NCBI RefSeq assembly: GCF_001721045.1
Contig: NZ_MDER01000031.1
Span: 265,645-329,644 of the forward strand
Source: Paenibacillus nuruki
GTDB taxonomy: Bacteria; Bacillota; Bacilli; Paenibacillales; Paenibacillaceae
Reading direction: 5' to 3'
DNA length: 64,000 nucleotides
Both the position numbers and the translations under genes were made by a program. The notes under the pieces were generated by a model that worked only from the letters and a program-made list of their open reading frames with translations, was not told the DNA's origin and did not search any database. Below, in pieces: positions 25,720 through 34,732 of the stretch. Within the stretch, counting starts at the first letter, position 1; the number at the start of each line of letters is the position of its first letter.

Positions 25720-27618
25720 TTAAACCATCACTTTACAAATATCGTTGGTGAATTCTACTGGATCTTGTACCGGTAGACCTTCGATCAACAATGCTTGATT
25801 GTATAGTAAGTTCGTATACAGGTTCAACTTGTCTTTATCGTTTTCAAGCGCATTTTTCAGCGATTGGAATACATCATGGTTTACGTTGATTTCCAATACT
25901 TTATCAGCTTTCACTCCGCCACCATCTGGCATCGCTTGAAGAATTTTTTCCATTTCAATCGATAGTTCGCCTTCTGTAGATAAGCAGACAGGGTGCGATC
26001 TTAGACGTTTGGATGCTTTGACATTGGATACTTTACCTGCCAAAGTCGCTTTCATCGCTTCGAATAGATCTTTATTTTCGTTTTCTTCTGCTTCTGTAGT
26101 TTGATCTTTCTCATCCGGTTCGATTCCAAGATCGCCACTAGATACAGATTTGAATGCTTTATCTTTGTATGTGTTGATCATTTTAATAGCAAATTCATCA
26201 ATATCATCTGTAAAGTATAGAATTTCATACCCTTTATCAGATACCATTTCAGTTTGCGGTAATTTCTCAATACGTTCGATCGATTCACCTGCTGCATAGT
26301 AGATGAACTTCTGATCTTCTGGCATTCTGGATACATACTCGTCCAGTGTTACTAATTTCTTCTCATGGGAAGACGCGAACAAAAGAATGTCTTGCAAGTC
26401 TTCTTTGTGCATACCATATTCGTTATAGACGCCGAATTTCAATTGTCTGCCGAACGATTGGTAGAACTTCTCATAGTTCTCACGCTCTTCTTTGAGCATC
26501 GATTGCAATTGACCTTTGATTTTGTTTTTGATATTTTTAGCGATTAATTTCAATTGACGATCATGTTGTAGCATTTCACGTGAAATGTTAAGAGACAAGT
26601 CTTCCGAATCGACCATCCCTTTCACAAAACTAAAGTAATCAGGCAATAGATCGCTACATTTATCCATAATCAATACGCCATTAGAGTATAGTTCTAAGCC
26701 TTTTTCATACTCTTTGGTGTAATAATCAAACGGTGTATTTTCTGGAATAAATAGAATCGCGTTATAGACAACAGCTCCATCTGCGCTGATATGAACATGC
26801 TTCAGTGGTTTGTCAAAACCATAACGTTTTTCATTATAAAAGTTCTCGTAATCTGCGTCGGTTAGCTCGCTTTTGTTTTTGCGCCAGATCGGAATCATAC
26901 TGTTCACAGTCTGTTCTTCTGTGTATTCTACATATTCTGGTTCAGCATTTTCGTCCGTGCTTTCTGTTTCTACAGGACGACTGCCGCTGATATCCATTTT
27001 GATCGGGTAGCGGATAAAGTCAGAATATTTCTTAATGATCGCTTTTAGACGATATTCTTCCAAATATTCATCGTATTGATCATCTTCTGTATTTTCTTTG
27101 ATTTTGAGCGTAATCACGGTTCCTACAGTGTCTTTCTCTGTTGGTGTGATTGAATAGCCTTCTGTTCCTTCAGAATGCCACAGGAACGCTTGATCACTAC
27201 CTAACGCTTTACTCGTTACAGTTACTTCATCTGCCACCATAAACGCCGCATAGAAGCCTACACCGAATTGACCAATAATATTGTGACCGTCTTTTGCTTC
27301 ATTTTCCTTTTTGAAAGCAAGCGATCCACTTTTGGCGATAATTCCTAGATTGTTCTCAAGGTCTTCTTCGGTCATACCAATCCCTGTATCAGCAATTGTT
27401 AACGTTCTAGACGCTTTATCCGCAGATACTTTGATATAATAATCTTCTTTGTGGAATGTCAAAGAATCATCGGTTAATGCTTTATAGTAAATTTTATCAA
27501 TCGCATCGCTTGCATTAGAGATTAATTCGCGCAAAAAGATCTCCTTTTGCGTATAGATAGAGTTAATCATCATTTCTAATAATCGTTTGGATTCCGCTTT
27601 AAATTGCTTGGTAGTCAT
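25720..27618 (-). CDS. htpG: Molecular chaperone HtpG (Hsp90)
   Basis: 632 residues from ATG 27618 (GGGAG about 11 nt before it), the usual HtpG length. GHKL ATPase motifs: [26 protein letters not shown], and the lid [17 protein letters not shown]. The middle domain carries [14 protein letters not shown] and [14 protein letters not shown], and the C-terminal domain [14 protein letters not shown]. It assists folding under stress in the cytosol. A perfect CIRCE element lies 33 bp upstream, so HrcA is likely to repress it, unlike B. subtilis, where htpG is not an HrcA target. Confidence 0.96.
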   Translation of the reverse strand: MTTKQFKAESKRLLEMMINSIYTQKEIFLRELISNASDAIDKIYYKALTDDSLTFHKEDYYIKVSADKASRTLTIADTGIGMTEEDLENNLGIIAKSGSLAFKKENEAKDGHNIIGQFGVGFYAAFMVADEVTVTSKALGSDQAFLWHSEGTEGYSITPTEKDTVGTVITLKIKENTEDDQYDEYLEEYRLKAIIKKYSDFIRYPIKMDISGSRPVETESTDENAEPEYVEYTEEQTVNSMIPIWRKNKSELTDADYENFYNEKRYGFDKPLKHVHISADGAVVYNAILFIPENTPFDYYTKEYEKGLELYSNGVLIMDKCSDLLPDYFSFVKGMVDSEDLSLNISREMLQHDRQLKLIAKNIKNKIKGQLQSMLKEERENYEKFYQSFGRQLKFGVYNEYGMHKEDLQDILLFASSHEKKLVTLDEYVSRMPEDQKFIYYAAGESIERIEKLPQTEMVSDKGYEILYFTDDIDEFAIKMINTYKDKAFKSVSSGDLGIEPDEKDQTTEAEENENKDLFEAMKATLAGKVSNVKASKRLRSHPVCLSTEGELSIEMEKILQAMPDGGGVKADKVLEINVNHDVFQSLKNALENDKDKLNLYTNLLYNQALLIEGLPVQDPVEFTNDICKVMV

Positions 27619-27650
27619 GAAAAGTAAGTCTCCCTTCGATTCTGCTTTTT

Positions 27651-27677
27651 TTAGCACTCTGACAATACGAGTGCTAA
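27651..27677 (-). promoter_or_regulatory. CIRCE operator (HrcA binding site) for htpG
   Basis: TTAGCACTC, 9 nt, GAGTGCTAA: the exact CIRCE consensus. It lies between the promoter and the htpG ribosome binding site, the usual position for HrcA repression. Confidence 0.95.
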
Positions 27678-27688
27678 TCGCTACCTTT

Positions 27689-27718
27689 TATATACCATAT
27701 ACTGATTTTGAATGTCAA
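27689..27718 (-). promoter_or_regulatory. htpG promoter
   Basis: On the minus strand TTGACA (27718-27713) and TATATA (27694-27689) separated by 18 bp, just upstream of the CIRCE element. A perfect -35 and near-consensus -10 support a vegetative sigma-A promoter. Confidence 0.7.
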
Positions 27719-27821
27719 TTCTTATCACTTAATTTGTTTCTTATATCTGGCAGTAGTATGATAACAACATACATAAGATGTTCTTACTATACACATATGA
27801 AGATAAGGAGCGAAATTATAT

Positions 27822-28853
27822 ATGTCTTCCTTTTCCAATTTGCTTGATTTGAAACCTTTATCTGGATTCGACTGGTCTTGTTTCAATGGGAATATTGCAA
27901 CCGCTATCTCTTATTTTGGTAACGATTACTTACACGCTTTTCAGCAGTCATGGACGTTTTCACGATTCGATCAACATGATCTTCCTTATCATTCGCTAGG
28001 TCAAGAAACCTATACGTATGAAGAGATTTTAAAATATGCCAATGTAGATTCTATGCTTCATCGTAATATCGCTTTACCGGATGCGCTCCGCAAAATTCAT
28101 CAAGAACTTGAAGCAGGTCGACCTGTATTGGTTAAATGTGATGCATTCTCTTGCCCATGGTTTCCTGATAATTATCATACTCTGCATAACACACACTTTT
28201 TTATTATTGTTGATTATGATGCACAGACGGATGTATTCTCTTGCACAGATGTCTCCTATATGACTCATAATTATAAGCAAAGTGTAGCTGATTTTAGTCA
28301 GGGCTTTCTTAATGAAGTGATGACATTCTCGCCTACTACTCGTACTGCTCATACTGAAGAGATGGATATAGATTCATTATTACTGAATATTGCCAAAACC
28401 AATCTTGGGCTCCAACCTCAAAGCTATTCTATTTTTGATTCGATGCGTACATTTGCTGATCGATTCGAAGAATGTTATCAGTTAGCGGTGACAGAAATGA
28501 ACCAATTCGATCTGGGTGCTGCTAATAAGTTACATCTTGAATTATTGTATATTATTCAAGCCCGTATGCAGTTTTTGAGATGGTTAGAACATTATGCGGA
28601 TACTGAAAATGTAAATATACAACGTATACGAGCCGCTTTTGAACAATCTATCAAAAGTTGGTCGATTGTCCGTATGATGTATCTCAAATTATATGAACCC
28701 AAATCTAACAAAGAACATATCTTTAGTACATTGCCTGAAAAGATTAAAGCGATTGCCGCAATGGAAGAAGATATCGCCTATACTATTTTGCATATGGAAC
28801 AGATGCGAGTACTCAACCTCAAGCTATCCCCAGCTCATACTTCTATCGGGTAG
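27822..28853 (+). CDS. BtrH_N-like (papain-like fold) protein
   Basis: 343 residues. The first half has the elements of the butirosin BtrH N-terminal / C39-like peptidase fold: an early Cys (FDWSCFNGNIATAISYFG), a long middle, then a His within the sequence YHTLHNTHFFIIVDYD followed by FSCTDV, where the Cys-His pair could form a catalytic dyad. The C-terminal 170 residues are helical. Similar proteins are found with peptide and aminoglycoside antibiotic genes, transferring or hydrolysing acyl groups, but none of those genes is next to it. The assignment is from pattern, so only moderate. AAGGAG precedes the ATG. Confidence 0.5.
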   Translation: MSSFSNLLDLKPLSGFDWSCFNGNIATAISYFGNDYLHAFQQSWTFSRFDQHDLPYHSLGQETYTYEEILKYANVDSMLHRNIALPDALRKIHQELEAGRPVLVKCDAFSCPWFPDNYHTLHNTHFFIIVDYDAQTDVFSCTDVSYMTHNYKQSVADFSQGFLNEVMTFSPTTRTAHTEEMDIDSLLLNIAKTNLGLQPQSYSIFDSMRTFADRFEECYQLAVTEMNQFDLGAANKLHLELLYIIQARMQFLRWLEHYADTENVNIQRIRAAFEQSIKSWSIVRMMYLKLYEPKSNKEHIFSTLPEKIKAIAAMEEDIAYTILHMEQMRVLNLKLSPAHTSIG

Positions 28854-28882
28854 CGGGTCTGTATCTCCCGTCAAAAAACACA

Positions 28883-28918
28883 AAAAAAGAACTGCCCTTT
28901 GCGGAGCAGTTCTTTTTT
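28883..28918. terminator. Terminator between BtrH_N-like gene and receiver 3
   Basis: Perfect 13-bp stem AAAAAAGAACTGC/GCAGTTCTTTTTT with a 10-nt loop; T-run on both strands, so it serves both convergent genes. Confidence 0.85.
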
Positions 28919-28931
28919 GACATATTATCGT

Positions 28932-29312
28932 TTATCGTAAATCTTCCCAATCGCTGAGTGCTTCTTCAATCACTCGTTTGCGTAAAGGTTTACTGATATA
29001 GGCGTTCATTTTAGATTCTGAAAGTAAATCTACATTCAGAAGATCAGTAGAACAAGCAATAATATAAGGCTGTTTCTCATTTTCTGAAATGGCAGATCGA
29101 ATCTGTTGAACAGCTTCAATCCCACCCAATTCTGGCATACGCAAATCCATAAATATCATATCGTATGAATGTTGCGCAGCCAGTTGTACAGCTTCTTTAC
29201 CATGCCTTGCACCTTTGACTTTATGCCCTAATTTCCTCAACATTTCCATTAACACATACCGGTTAATATCATTGTCATCAGCAATCAAGATCTCAAGGTT
29301 TTTTGTTGTCAT
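28932..29312 (-). CDS. Single-domain response regulator (CheY-like), receiver 3
   Basis: 126 residues from ATG 29312; an in-frame GTG 21 bp upstream is also possible because the spacing of the GAGGTGG before it is poor for either. Acidic pair D12/D13 (IADDNDIN), phospho-acceptor D56 (FMDLRMPELGG), switch Ser S88 (IACSTD), Lys K108 (YISKP). The DDNDINRYVL segment and GGIEAV form resemble receivers at the end of hybrid histidine kinases. It is not similar to the two array receivers beyond the fold. No kinase is near; the desaturase gene is 57 bp upstream. Confidence 0.87.
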   Translation of the reverse strand: MTTKNLEILIADDNDINRYVLMEMLRKLGHKVKGARHGKEAVQLAAQHSYDMIFMDLRMPELGGIEAVQQIRSAISENEKQPYIIACSTDLLNVDLLSESKMNAYISKPLRKRVIEEALSDWEDLR

Positions 29313-29369
29313 ATATTCGGAAGAATAGACCACCTCTCTAATAAACCTGGTGATACATCTATCCGATCG

Positions 29370-30413
29370 TTAACCTGCTTTTTGATGTTGTTTTTTGTTC
29401 TTCACTTTAAGTGAAGTATCAATATCTTTGAAGCCGATAAATTTCTTCGTATCTTCATTCCAAATACGGAAACGTAACGACTGCAAGCTAGTCAATAATG
29501 TAATTGTCTGTACATCTTGCAATACAGGACTTGTATTATGCGCGGACTCCAAGAAGTAATTGGGTACACGTGAGCTTAAATGATGAATATGGTGGAAACC
29601 GATGTTACCAGTAATCCAGTGCAATACTCTAGGAAGTTTGTAGAAAGAGCTACCATGCATAGCCGCTTTAACATAATTCCAGTTTTCTTCTTCTTCAAAG
29701 TAACTTTCTTCAAACTGATGCTGTACATAGAACAACCAGATACCGCCTACGCCAGACATAAAGAAGATTGGACCTTGAATCATTAGAAATGCTTGCCAAC
29801 CGATTCCCCAGCACAGCAAACCGATAATTACAACAAGCGCTACGTTAACCATATACGTATTCATACGCTCTTTTTTCGGAGCACCTTTACGGTTAAAACG
29901 GTAGATCAATAAAAATGTATAAATAGGACCGATCGTAAACATAATCATCGGATTACGATACATACGGTACACCCAACGACGTAATGGAGATAATGCTAAA
30001 TATTCGTTCACAGTTAATGTCCAGATATCGCCTGTTCCGCGTTTATCTAAATTACCATTAGTTGCGTGATGCATAGAGTGGCTATAACGCCATTGATCAT
30101 AAGAACATAAAGTCATAATACCTGTAATGTTACCTACAATAGTATTTGCTTTACGGTTTTTGAAAAAGGAACGATGACAGCAATCATGAAAAATAATAAA
30201 GGTGCGAACTAAGAATCCGCCAGCAAGTACCATAATAGGGATAGTCAACCAGTAGGATACTGATAAACTAAGGTATGCAAGATACCATAGACCGAAAAAT
30301 GGAACAAGTGTATTAATCAGTTGCCATACACTGTATTTCGTGTTTGATTTCTCATAGGGAGCTAAACTTTTACGCCAATTGTCTTGATCTTTCGTCACAC
30401 GCGCAGTGGACAT
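29370..30413 (-). CDS. des: Fatty acid desaturase (Des-type, membrane-bound)
   Basis: 347 residues, like B. subtilis Des (delta-5 acyl-lipid desaturase, cold-induced). The three histidine boxes for the di-iron centre are HDCCH (IFHDCCHRSFF), HSMHH (YSHSMHHATNG) and HIHH (GFHHIHHLSS). Several membrane helices lie between. It inserts a double bond into membrane phospholipid acyl chains to restore fluidity. In B. subtilis it is controlled by DesK/DesR; no such pair is in this window. The 140-nt 5' leader would suit cold control. AGAGGAAG precedes the ATG. Confidence 0.92.
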   Translation of the reverse strand: MSTARVTKDQDNWRKSLAPYEKSNTKYSVWQLINTLVPFFGLWYLAYLSLSVSYWLTIPIMVLAGGFLVRTFIIFHDCCHRSFFKNRKANTIVGNITGIMTLCSYDQWRYSHSMHHATNGNLDKRGTGDIWTLTVNEYLALSPLRRWVYRMYRNPMIMFTIGPIYTFLLIYRFNRKGAPKKERMNTYMVNVALVVIIGLLCWGIGWQAFLMIQGPIFFMSGVGGIWLFYVQHQFEESYFEEEENWNYVKAAMHGSSFYKLPRVLHWITGNIGFHHIHHLSSRVPNYFLESAHNTSPVLQDVQTITLLTSLQSLRFRIWNEDTKKFIGFKDIDTSLKVKNKKQHQKAG

Positions 30414-30561
30414 ATTTGGGTGCTTCCTCTCTTGGGATCGATTCGTAACCTACTTCACAATGATTCCACAGTAGTCACTCATGGAACCCCCGAGAAAGAT
30501 TAAGTTATCACATAGGGCTTTTTGAACATTTTCGAAAAATTAGTACCTGCCTATATACTCT

Positions 30562-30591
30562 ATTGTATTACGTTACATAGGTGCTTGTAAA
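30562..30591 (-). promoter_or_regulatory. Candidate promoter for the desaturase
   Basis: On the minus strand TTTACA (30591-30586) and TACAAT (30567-30562), 18 bp apart. The implied transcript starts near 30555, giving a leader of about 140 nt that includes the palindrome TTTTCGAAAA at 30529-30538. Confidence 0.45.
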
Positions 30592-30674
30592 CCAAGCTAG
30601 CTCTTTTCACAGGATATCCATACAATATGTCTAAAAACCAAACTTTTACATATTCACATATATACATAACAAAA

Positions 30675-30724
30675 AAAGATTATTCAAAGAACCGCATTTT
30701 CTGCTGATTCTCTAAATAATCTTT
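30675..30724 (-). terminator. Intrinsic terminator of an unidentified minus-strand transcript
   Basis: 10-bp outer stem AAAGATTATT/AATAATCTTT with an inner stem (AGAA/TTCT and GC pairs), followed on the minus strand by TTTTTTTG. The transcript it ends has no good gene, see the open frame at 30712-30864. Confidence 0.7.
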
Positions 30725-30864
30725 AGTCGATTGCTTCTTACACACGAAGCTATTTTGTGTACCATTACCCGGGAAATATAGAATTCATTATACGATCTGC
30801 CCATTACTTCTATACTACTTATACAAGTATTAGGAAGCTCAATAACATATTCCTGTTTCTTTAT
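30712..30864 (-). other. Open frame without a standard start codon, before a terminator
   Basis: 50 sense codons follow a TGA, reading IKKQEYVIELPNTCISSIEV and on to VRSNRLKII, with a stop inside the terminator hairpin. The residue mix looks protein-like, but there is no ATG, GTG or TTG with a ribosome binding site at its head; only an internal ATG. It could be a remnant of a small gene, or the template of a small RNA ending at the terminator. Confidence 0.25.
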
Positions 30865-31012
30865 TCATTTTATTATAAGTCTTTGTGCATATTGATCATG
30901 ACAAATTAACTTTAGAGCTAACTAATCCTTACATCTTCAAAAATAAATATAGTTCTTTTGCAGGGATAAATCGTCCAGCTAAAGTTATAAAGAGCCATAA
31001 AAAGGATAGAAC

Positions 31013-31050
31013 AAACAAAAAGACCTCATAAAATCAGGTCTTTTTTGTTT
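31013..31050 (-). terminator. Terminator downstream of the DUF1349 gene
   Basis: About 14-bp stem AAACAAAAAGACCT with AGGTCTTTTTTGTTT. It lies 260 bp past the stop codon, so the 3' untranslated part would be long. Confidence 0.65.
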
Positions 31051-31310
31051 TGTTATTCCATTTTTTACGTAATTTCAATTTTGAATCTACCTTCTGTTTC
31101 TAAAGTAGCATTTACAAAATAGAATAAAAATGATTTTAATTTTACTCATTTTATTCTTTAAAATGCTATGTCATTCTTCGCTTTCCTTATTTAATTTGAA
31201 ATGAAGAACTTTACATATTATTGACTTGACTATTCAAATTTGAGACTCTATAGTTATTTATTGTAATTAAATACATAATTTTTACATTTTTATCTCAGTC
31301 ATTTTTTCTG

Positions 31311-31952
31311 CTATTTGTTCTCTTTTTGAAGCGGTTCAATATGCAAATATTCGAACTCCACATGACAGCCATCTCCTTGTGGGCTACATGCATATACACC
31401 ACATTGAAAAGGCGTTTGATCATTTTGATCATCAAACAAATGAGCGATCCGTATTTGATTCCATTTCAGTTCTGAAGCATCATCTTGTTCTTGTTCGGCA
31501 TATTCAATTGTGTAATCACCCGCTTCACGGCGAATACGAAATAAAAGTTCGGTCTCGCCTGCAACAAAGTTTTGGGTAGACCAATCTGAATATCCATTGT
31601 TGGTAACAACGGCACCTAACTTGGCATGACCATCTGTTTCAAATTCTACAGAAGTCTTAAGCCAGCAATGTTCTGAAAAACGAATCATCAATCCAGCTTG
31701 ATCATATTGGTGAACTGGATATGTACGCACTTTCGTTGTCATAATCATGTCACCTGTCATCTCGGCAAATAGAAAATGTCCGTTGTCTACTCGAAATCCA
31801 TAATGTGTTTTTTGCCAGAAATCAGTTTTCGCTAATGGTTTGAAAGTAAGGACTTGTTTCTCTGAAGAGACTTCCCATTCCTCAGGTGGACAGTGCCATT
31901 GCAGTCGTTCATCCATAGCCTTACCTTGAAAGTTTTCTAATAGTTGACTCAT
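31311..31952 (-). CDS. DUF1349 domain-containing protein
   Basis: 213 residues. A concanavalin-A-like beta sandwich of the DUF1349 type: the core pattern is a run of TDFWQKTHYGFRVDNGHFLF, YDQAGLMIRFSEHCWLKTSVE and YSDWSTQNF. Other members include yeast Ree1-like and bacterial carbohydrate-related proteins. No signal peptide. Single gene, divergent from the aminotransferase cluster whose MFS gene begins about 120 bp away, so both may share regulation. AAGGAG precedes the ATG. Confidence 0.8.
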   Translation of the reverse strand: MSQLLENFQGKAMDERLQWHCPPEEWEVSSEKQVLTFKPLAKTDFWQKTHYGFRVDNGHFLFAEMTGDMIMTTKVRTYPVHQYDQAGLMIRFSEHCWLKTSVEFETDGHAKLGAVVTNNGYSDWSTQNFVAGETELLFRIRREAGDYTIEYAEQEQDDASELKWNQIRIAHLFDDQNDQTPFQCGVYACSPQGDGCHVEFEYLHIEPLQKENK

Positions 31953-32076
31953 TCCCTATCACTCCTTATTCGATGAATACATAGATGGCAGTTTCTGTAC
32001 AAGATCTGCCTTCATTCATTATGTTGATCATAGATGGAAATTTCAAGTGTATTTGATTATTTATGGAAGGGTGATG

Positions 32077-33279
32077 ATGTTGAAAAGGATTTTTGGATTA
32101 AGTTGTGGCTTTTACTTTCTAATCGGAATTACCAGTGTTTTGTTAGGCGCTCTGCTGCCCGTTATTTTGCCTCACTACGGTAAAGATTACAGCGATGGAG
32201 GCACATTGTTATTTTTACAATTCATGGGCTTTCTTGTGGGGGTAGTTGTTTCTCCTTCTTTATCTGCATGGGTCGGACGCAAACATATGTTACTGATTGC
32301 ATTAGGGGCAATTACGATTGCTTATGCAATGATGGGTACTTTGCCAGTATGGGGTTGGATGGTCACGATGACGATTTTTGTAGGCTTTGGTTCAGGTATT
32401 ATCGAATCTTCGATTGGAGCCTTTACGATCGAATTCGCTGAAGCGCAAAAAGCAGTCGCGATGACCAAGCTAGATGTTTATTTTGGAGTAGGTTCATTAT
32501 TAATTCCTGCTTTAGCAAGTCTGTATATTTTCTTAAATGTATGGCAGTTGTCTTTCTACACTGTTGCATTAGCTACTCTTCTCTTACTGTTATTCTGGAT
32601 CACCATGCCAGCAGATAGTTCTGCGCAACTTCGGCGTATTCAAGAACATGATGCCGATCATACCGGAGCTGTCGTGAAACGAAAATATAGCGGTAAACAA
32701 TTACAATTTCTCAGTATTTTCATCTTATTCTTTTTTGTATACATGGGTCTTGAATTAGGAGTGATGAATTTTCTACCTTCTATTCTGATCGAAAGTATTT
32801 CGATTAGTGATTCAGCTGCTTCGCTCAGTGTCACTTTTTTCTGGGCAGCCATGACGATTGGTCGGTTATTTGTCGGTCGTATAGCAGAATCGATTCGTTA
32901 TGTTCCTTTCTTGATTGGTAGTTCGCTTGGCATGATGCTGATGATTATTGGACTTGCTTTGGTTTCTCATCCTGTAGCGATGTATATTTTGATTTTTGCT
33001 ATCGGCTTATTTATGTCAGGACTATTCTCTATCGCTTTAGTATTCGCTAATTCTCTTATTCCAGGAATGACCGAACGTACAACCAGTATTCTGATTGCTG
33101 CTGGTGGAATCGGTGGATCGGTCTTGCAGTATGTGATCGGTTGGAGTATGGCGAATTGGTCTGTCGGACCTACGTTATGGGTATTTGCTGGATTCTCATT
33201 GGTGCTGTTAATTAGTATTGCTTTTACTTCTCAATGGAGTACTTCACAAGCCAAATTAACATCAAGAGTGCAATCCTAG
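32077..33279 (+). CDS. MFS transporter, first gene of the aminotransferase cluster
   Basis: 400 residues from ATG 32077, which is 6 nt after GGAAGG; earlier in-frame starts at 32047 and 32071-32074 fit less well. Twelve membrane helices with a long central loop. The loop motif reads SAWVGRKHML and the second half has VGRIAES. The pattern is like FucP/glucose or YfkF-type transporters: GFGSGIIESSIGAF occurs in the helix-4/5 region, a feature of sugar-permease members. It precedes the aminotransferase by 122 bp with no terminator, so it could export or import the cluster's product. Confidence 0.8.
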   Translation: MLKRIFGLSCGFYFLIGITSVLLGALLPVILPHYGKDYSDGGTLLFLQFMGFLVGVVVSPSLSAWVGRKHMLLIALGAITIAYAMMGTLPVWGWMVTMTIFVGFGSGIIESSIGAFTIEFAEAQKAVAMTKLDVYFGVGSLLIPALASLYIFLNVWQLSFYTVALATLLLLLFWITMPADSSAQLRRIQEHDADHTGAVVKRKYSGKQLQFLSIFILFFFVYMGLELGVMNFLPSILIESISISDSAASLSVTFFWAAMTIGRLFVGRIAESIRYVPFLIGSSLGMMLMIIGLALVSHPVAMYILIFAIGLFMSGLFSIALVFANSLIPGMTERTTSILIAAGGIGGSVLQYVIGWSMANWSVGPTLWVFAGFSLVLLISIAFTSQWSTSQAKLTSRVQS

Positions 33280-33401
33280 ATCCATACTCTGTAAGGGAGG
33301 TGAGGAACAGCGATCCAAGAAACGATTGTAGTTGAGTGGTATCAATGACAGAGCATTTTAGCAGATCAAGTCTATTTGAACTTAAAATCAGGAGGCAAAT
33401 C

Positions 33402-34640
33402 ATGCAAACTTTAACTGAGAATCGGTTTCGTTATGGTAGAGGTATTAAATTAATTGACGATACAGGTACAGAATATATAGATGGTGTATCCGGTACATTT
33501 AATCTTTCTCTTGGATACAATCACCCGTATGTAGTGCAAAAAGTGCAAGAGCAAGTTGGCAATCTGACACATATGTCGTCTACGTTTACAGAACCTTATG
33601 TCGATGAAGTGTTATCTCATTTGTTAGAATATGCACCAAATGGGATTGATACAGGCTGGATGCGTGACATCACGGGTTCCACTGCAAACGAATGCGCAAC
33701 TAAAATTGCTCAAAAATATACTGGTGATACCGATATTGTCAGCCTTTTCTACTCTCATCATGGACAGACACAATTTGCCACAGGTATTTCGGGTAATGCT
33801 TTCCGTCGTAAAGGATTTCCGAATTCCTCTGTTCCCAATTCTCTGCATGTCCCTGCACCTTATTGCTATCGTTGCCCGTTCGATGCCAAGCCGTCCAATT
33901 GTGGAATGAAATGTGTAGAAGCGCTAGCCGATCAGATTGAGTATGGCGGTTCTGGTTCTACAGCTTGTATGATTATCGAACCGATTCTAGGTAACGGTGG
34001 TAATATTATGCCTCCACCTGAGTATTTCAAAGGTATTCGTCAGTTGTGCGATGAGCAAAATATCATCTTGATCGCAGATGAAGTACAGACAGGTATTGGT
34101 CGTACTGGTTATATGTTTGCAAGTACATTATTCGATATTAAACCTGATATCATTACGCTGGCTAAAGGACTTGGTGGTATCGGTGTCCCTGTTGCTGCGG
34201 TCTTGATGCAGTCTCGTCTAAATGTCCTTGAAAAACATGAGCATTCCTTTACTTCAGGTAGTAATCTGATCTCTGTTACAGCAGCTAAATCAACATTGGA
34301 AGTTGTGTCTGAACCTGGATTCATGGAAGATGTACAACGCAAAGGAAAATTACTGGGCGATTTGCTTTTAAATTTGGAAGAGAAATATAACTGTATTGGT
34401 GAAGCTCGTGGCGTAGGTCTAATGTGGGGTCTAGAAATCGTAGATGAATATAATGCTCCAGATACCAACAAAATGAATGCGATTATCAATTTTGCTTTTG
34501 CTGATCAACAATTAATTCTACGTGGTTCTCGTTATGGATTCGGTAATGTTGTTAAAGTTCGTCCTTCTCTTACTGTAACAGATGAAGAGATTGTAGAGAT
34601 TATCCGTCGTCTTGACCTCGTTTTGTCGTCTTTGGATTAA
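33402..34640 (+). CDS. Class III aminotransferase (PLP), azasugar-type candidate
   Basis: 412 residues from ATG 33402, 6 nt after AGGAGG; an in-frame upstream ATG lacks a ribosome binding site. PLP fold type I, class III: the Schiff-base Lys is K255 in TLAKGLGG, the pyridine-nitrogen Asp is D226 (IADEVQTGIGRTG), the substrate-side segment is EPILGNGG with E193. Four Cys lie in the loop CYRCPFDAKPSNCGMKC, common in the acyclic-substrate subgroup. GabT1 of Bacillus azasugar clusters has the same class and transaminates fructose 6-phosphate. Here the dehydrogenase and phosphatase genes follow in the same operon. Function is inferred from the set. Confidence 0.87.
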   Translation: MQTLTENRFRYGRGIKLIDDTGTEYIDGVSGTFNLSLGYNHPYVVQKVQEQVGNLTHMSSTFTEPYVDEVLSHLLEYAPNGIDTGWMRDITGSTANECATKIAQKYTGDTDIVSLFYSHHGQTQFATGISGNAFRRKGFPNSSVPNSLHVPAPYCYRCPFDAKPSNCGMKCVEALADQIEYGGSGSTACMIIEPILGNGGNIMPPPEYFKGIRQLCDEQNIILIADEVQTGIGRTGYMFASTLFDIKPDIITLAKGLGGIGVPVAAVLMQSRLNVLEKHEHSFTSGSNLISVTAAKSTLEVVSEPGFMEDVQRKGKLLGDLLLNLEEKYNCIGEARGVGLMWGLEIVDEYNAPDTNKMNAIINFAFADQQLILRGSRYGFGNVVKVRPSLTVTDEEIVEIIRRLDLVLSSLD

Positions 34641-34732
34641 AGCGCTTTTACTTAATTACGTTAAAATTATGTATATACGTTGTTATCTGAATTTAAAAGA
34701 ATACGCTTAGCTTTAATATGAGGAGGAATATT

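Larger units (their letters stand above)
30414..31310. other. Long AT-rich non-coding region upstream of the desaturase
   Basis: About 900 bp without a convincing gene. From left to right it holds the desaturase leader and promoter, a strong terminator at 30675-30724, a start-less open frame of 50 codons, and the terminator of the DUF1349 gene at 31013-31050. The 30875-31010 and 31051-31310 parts show nothing. Confidence 0.6.

Noticed and set aside
33345..33401. Longer N-terminus for the class III aminotransferase
   Set aside because: The in-frame upstream ATG has no ribosome binding site, while the ATG at 33402 is 6 nt after AGGAGG and the longer segment is not typical for the family.
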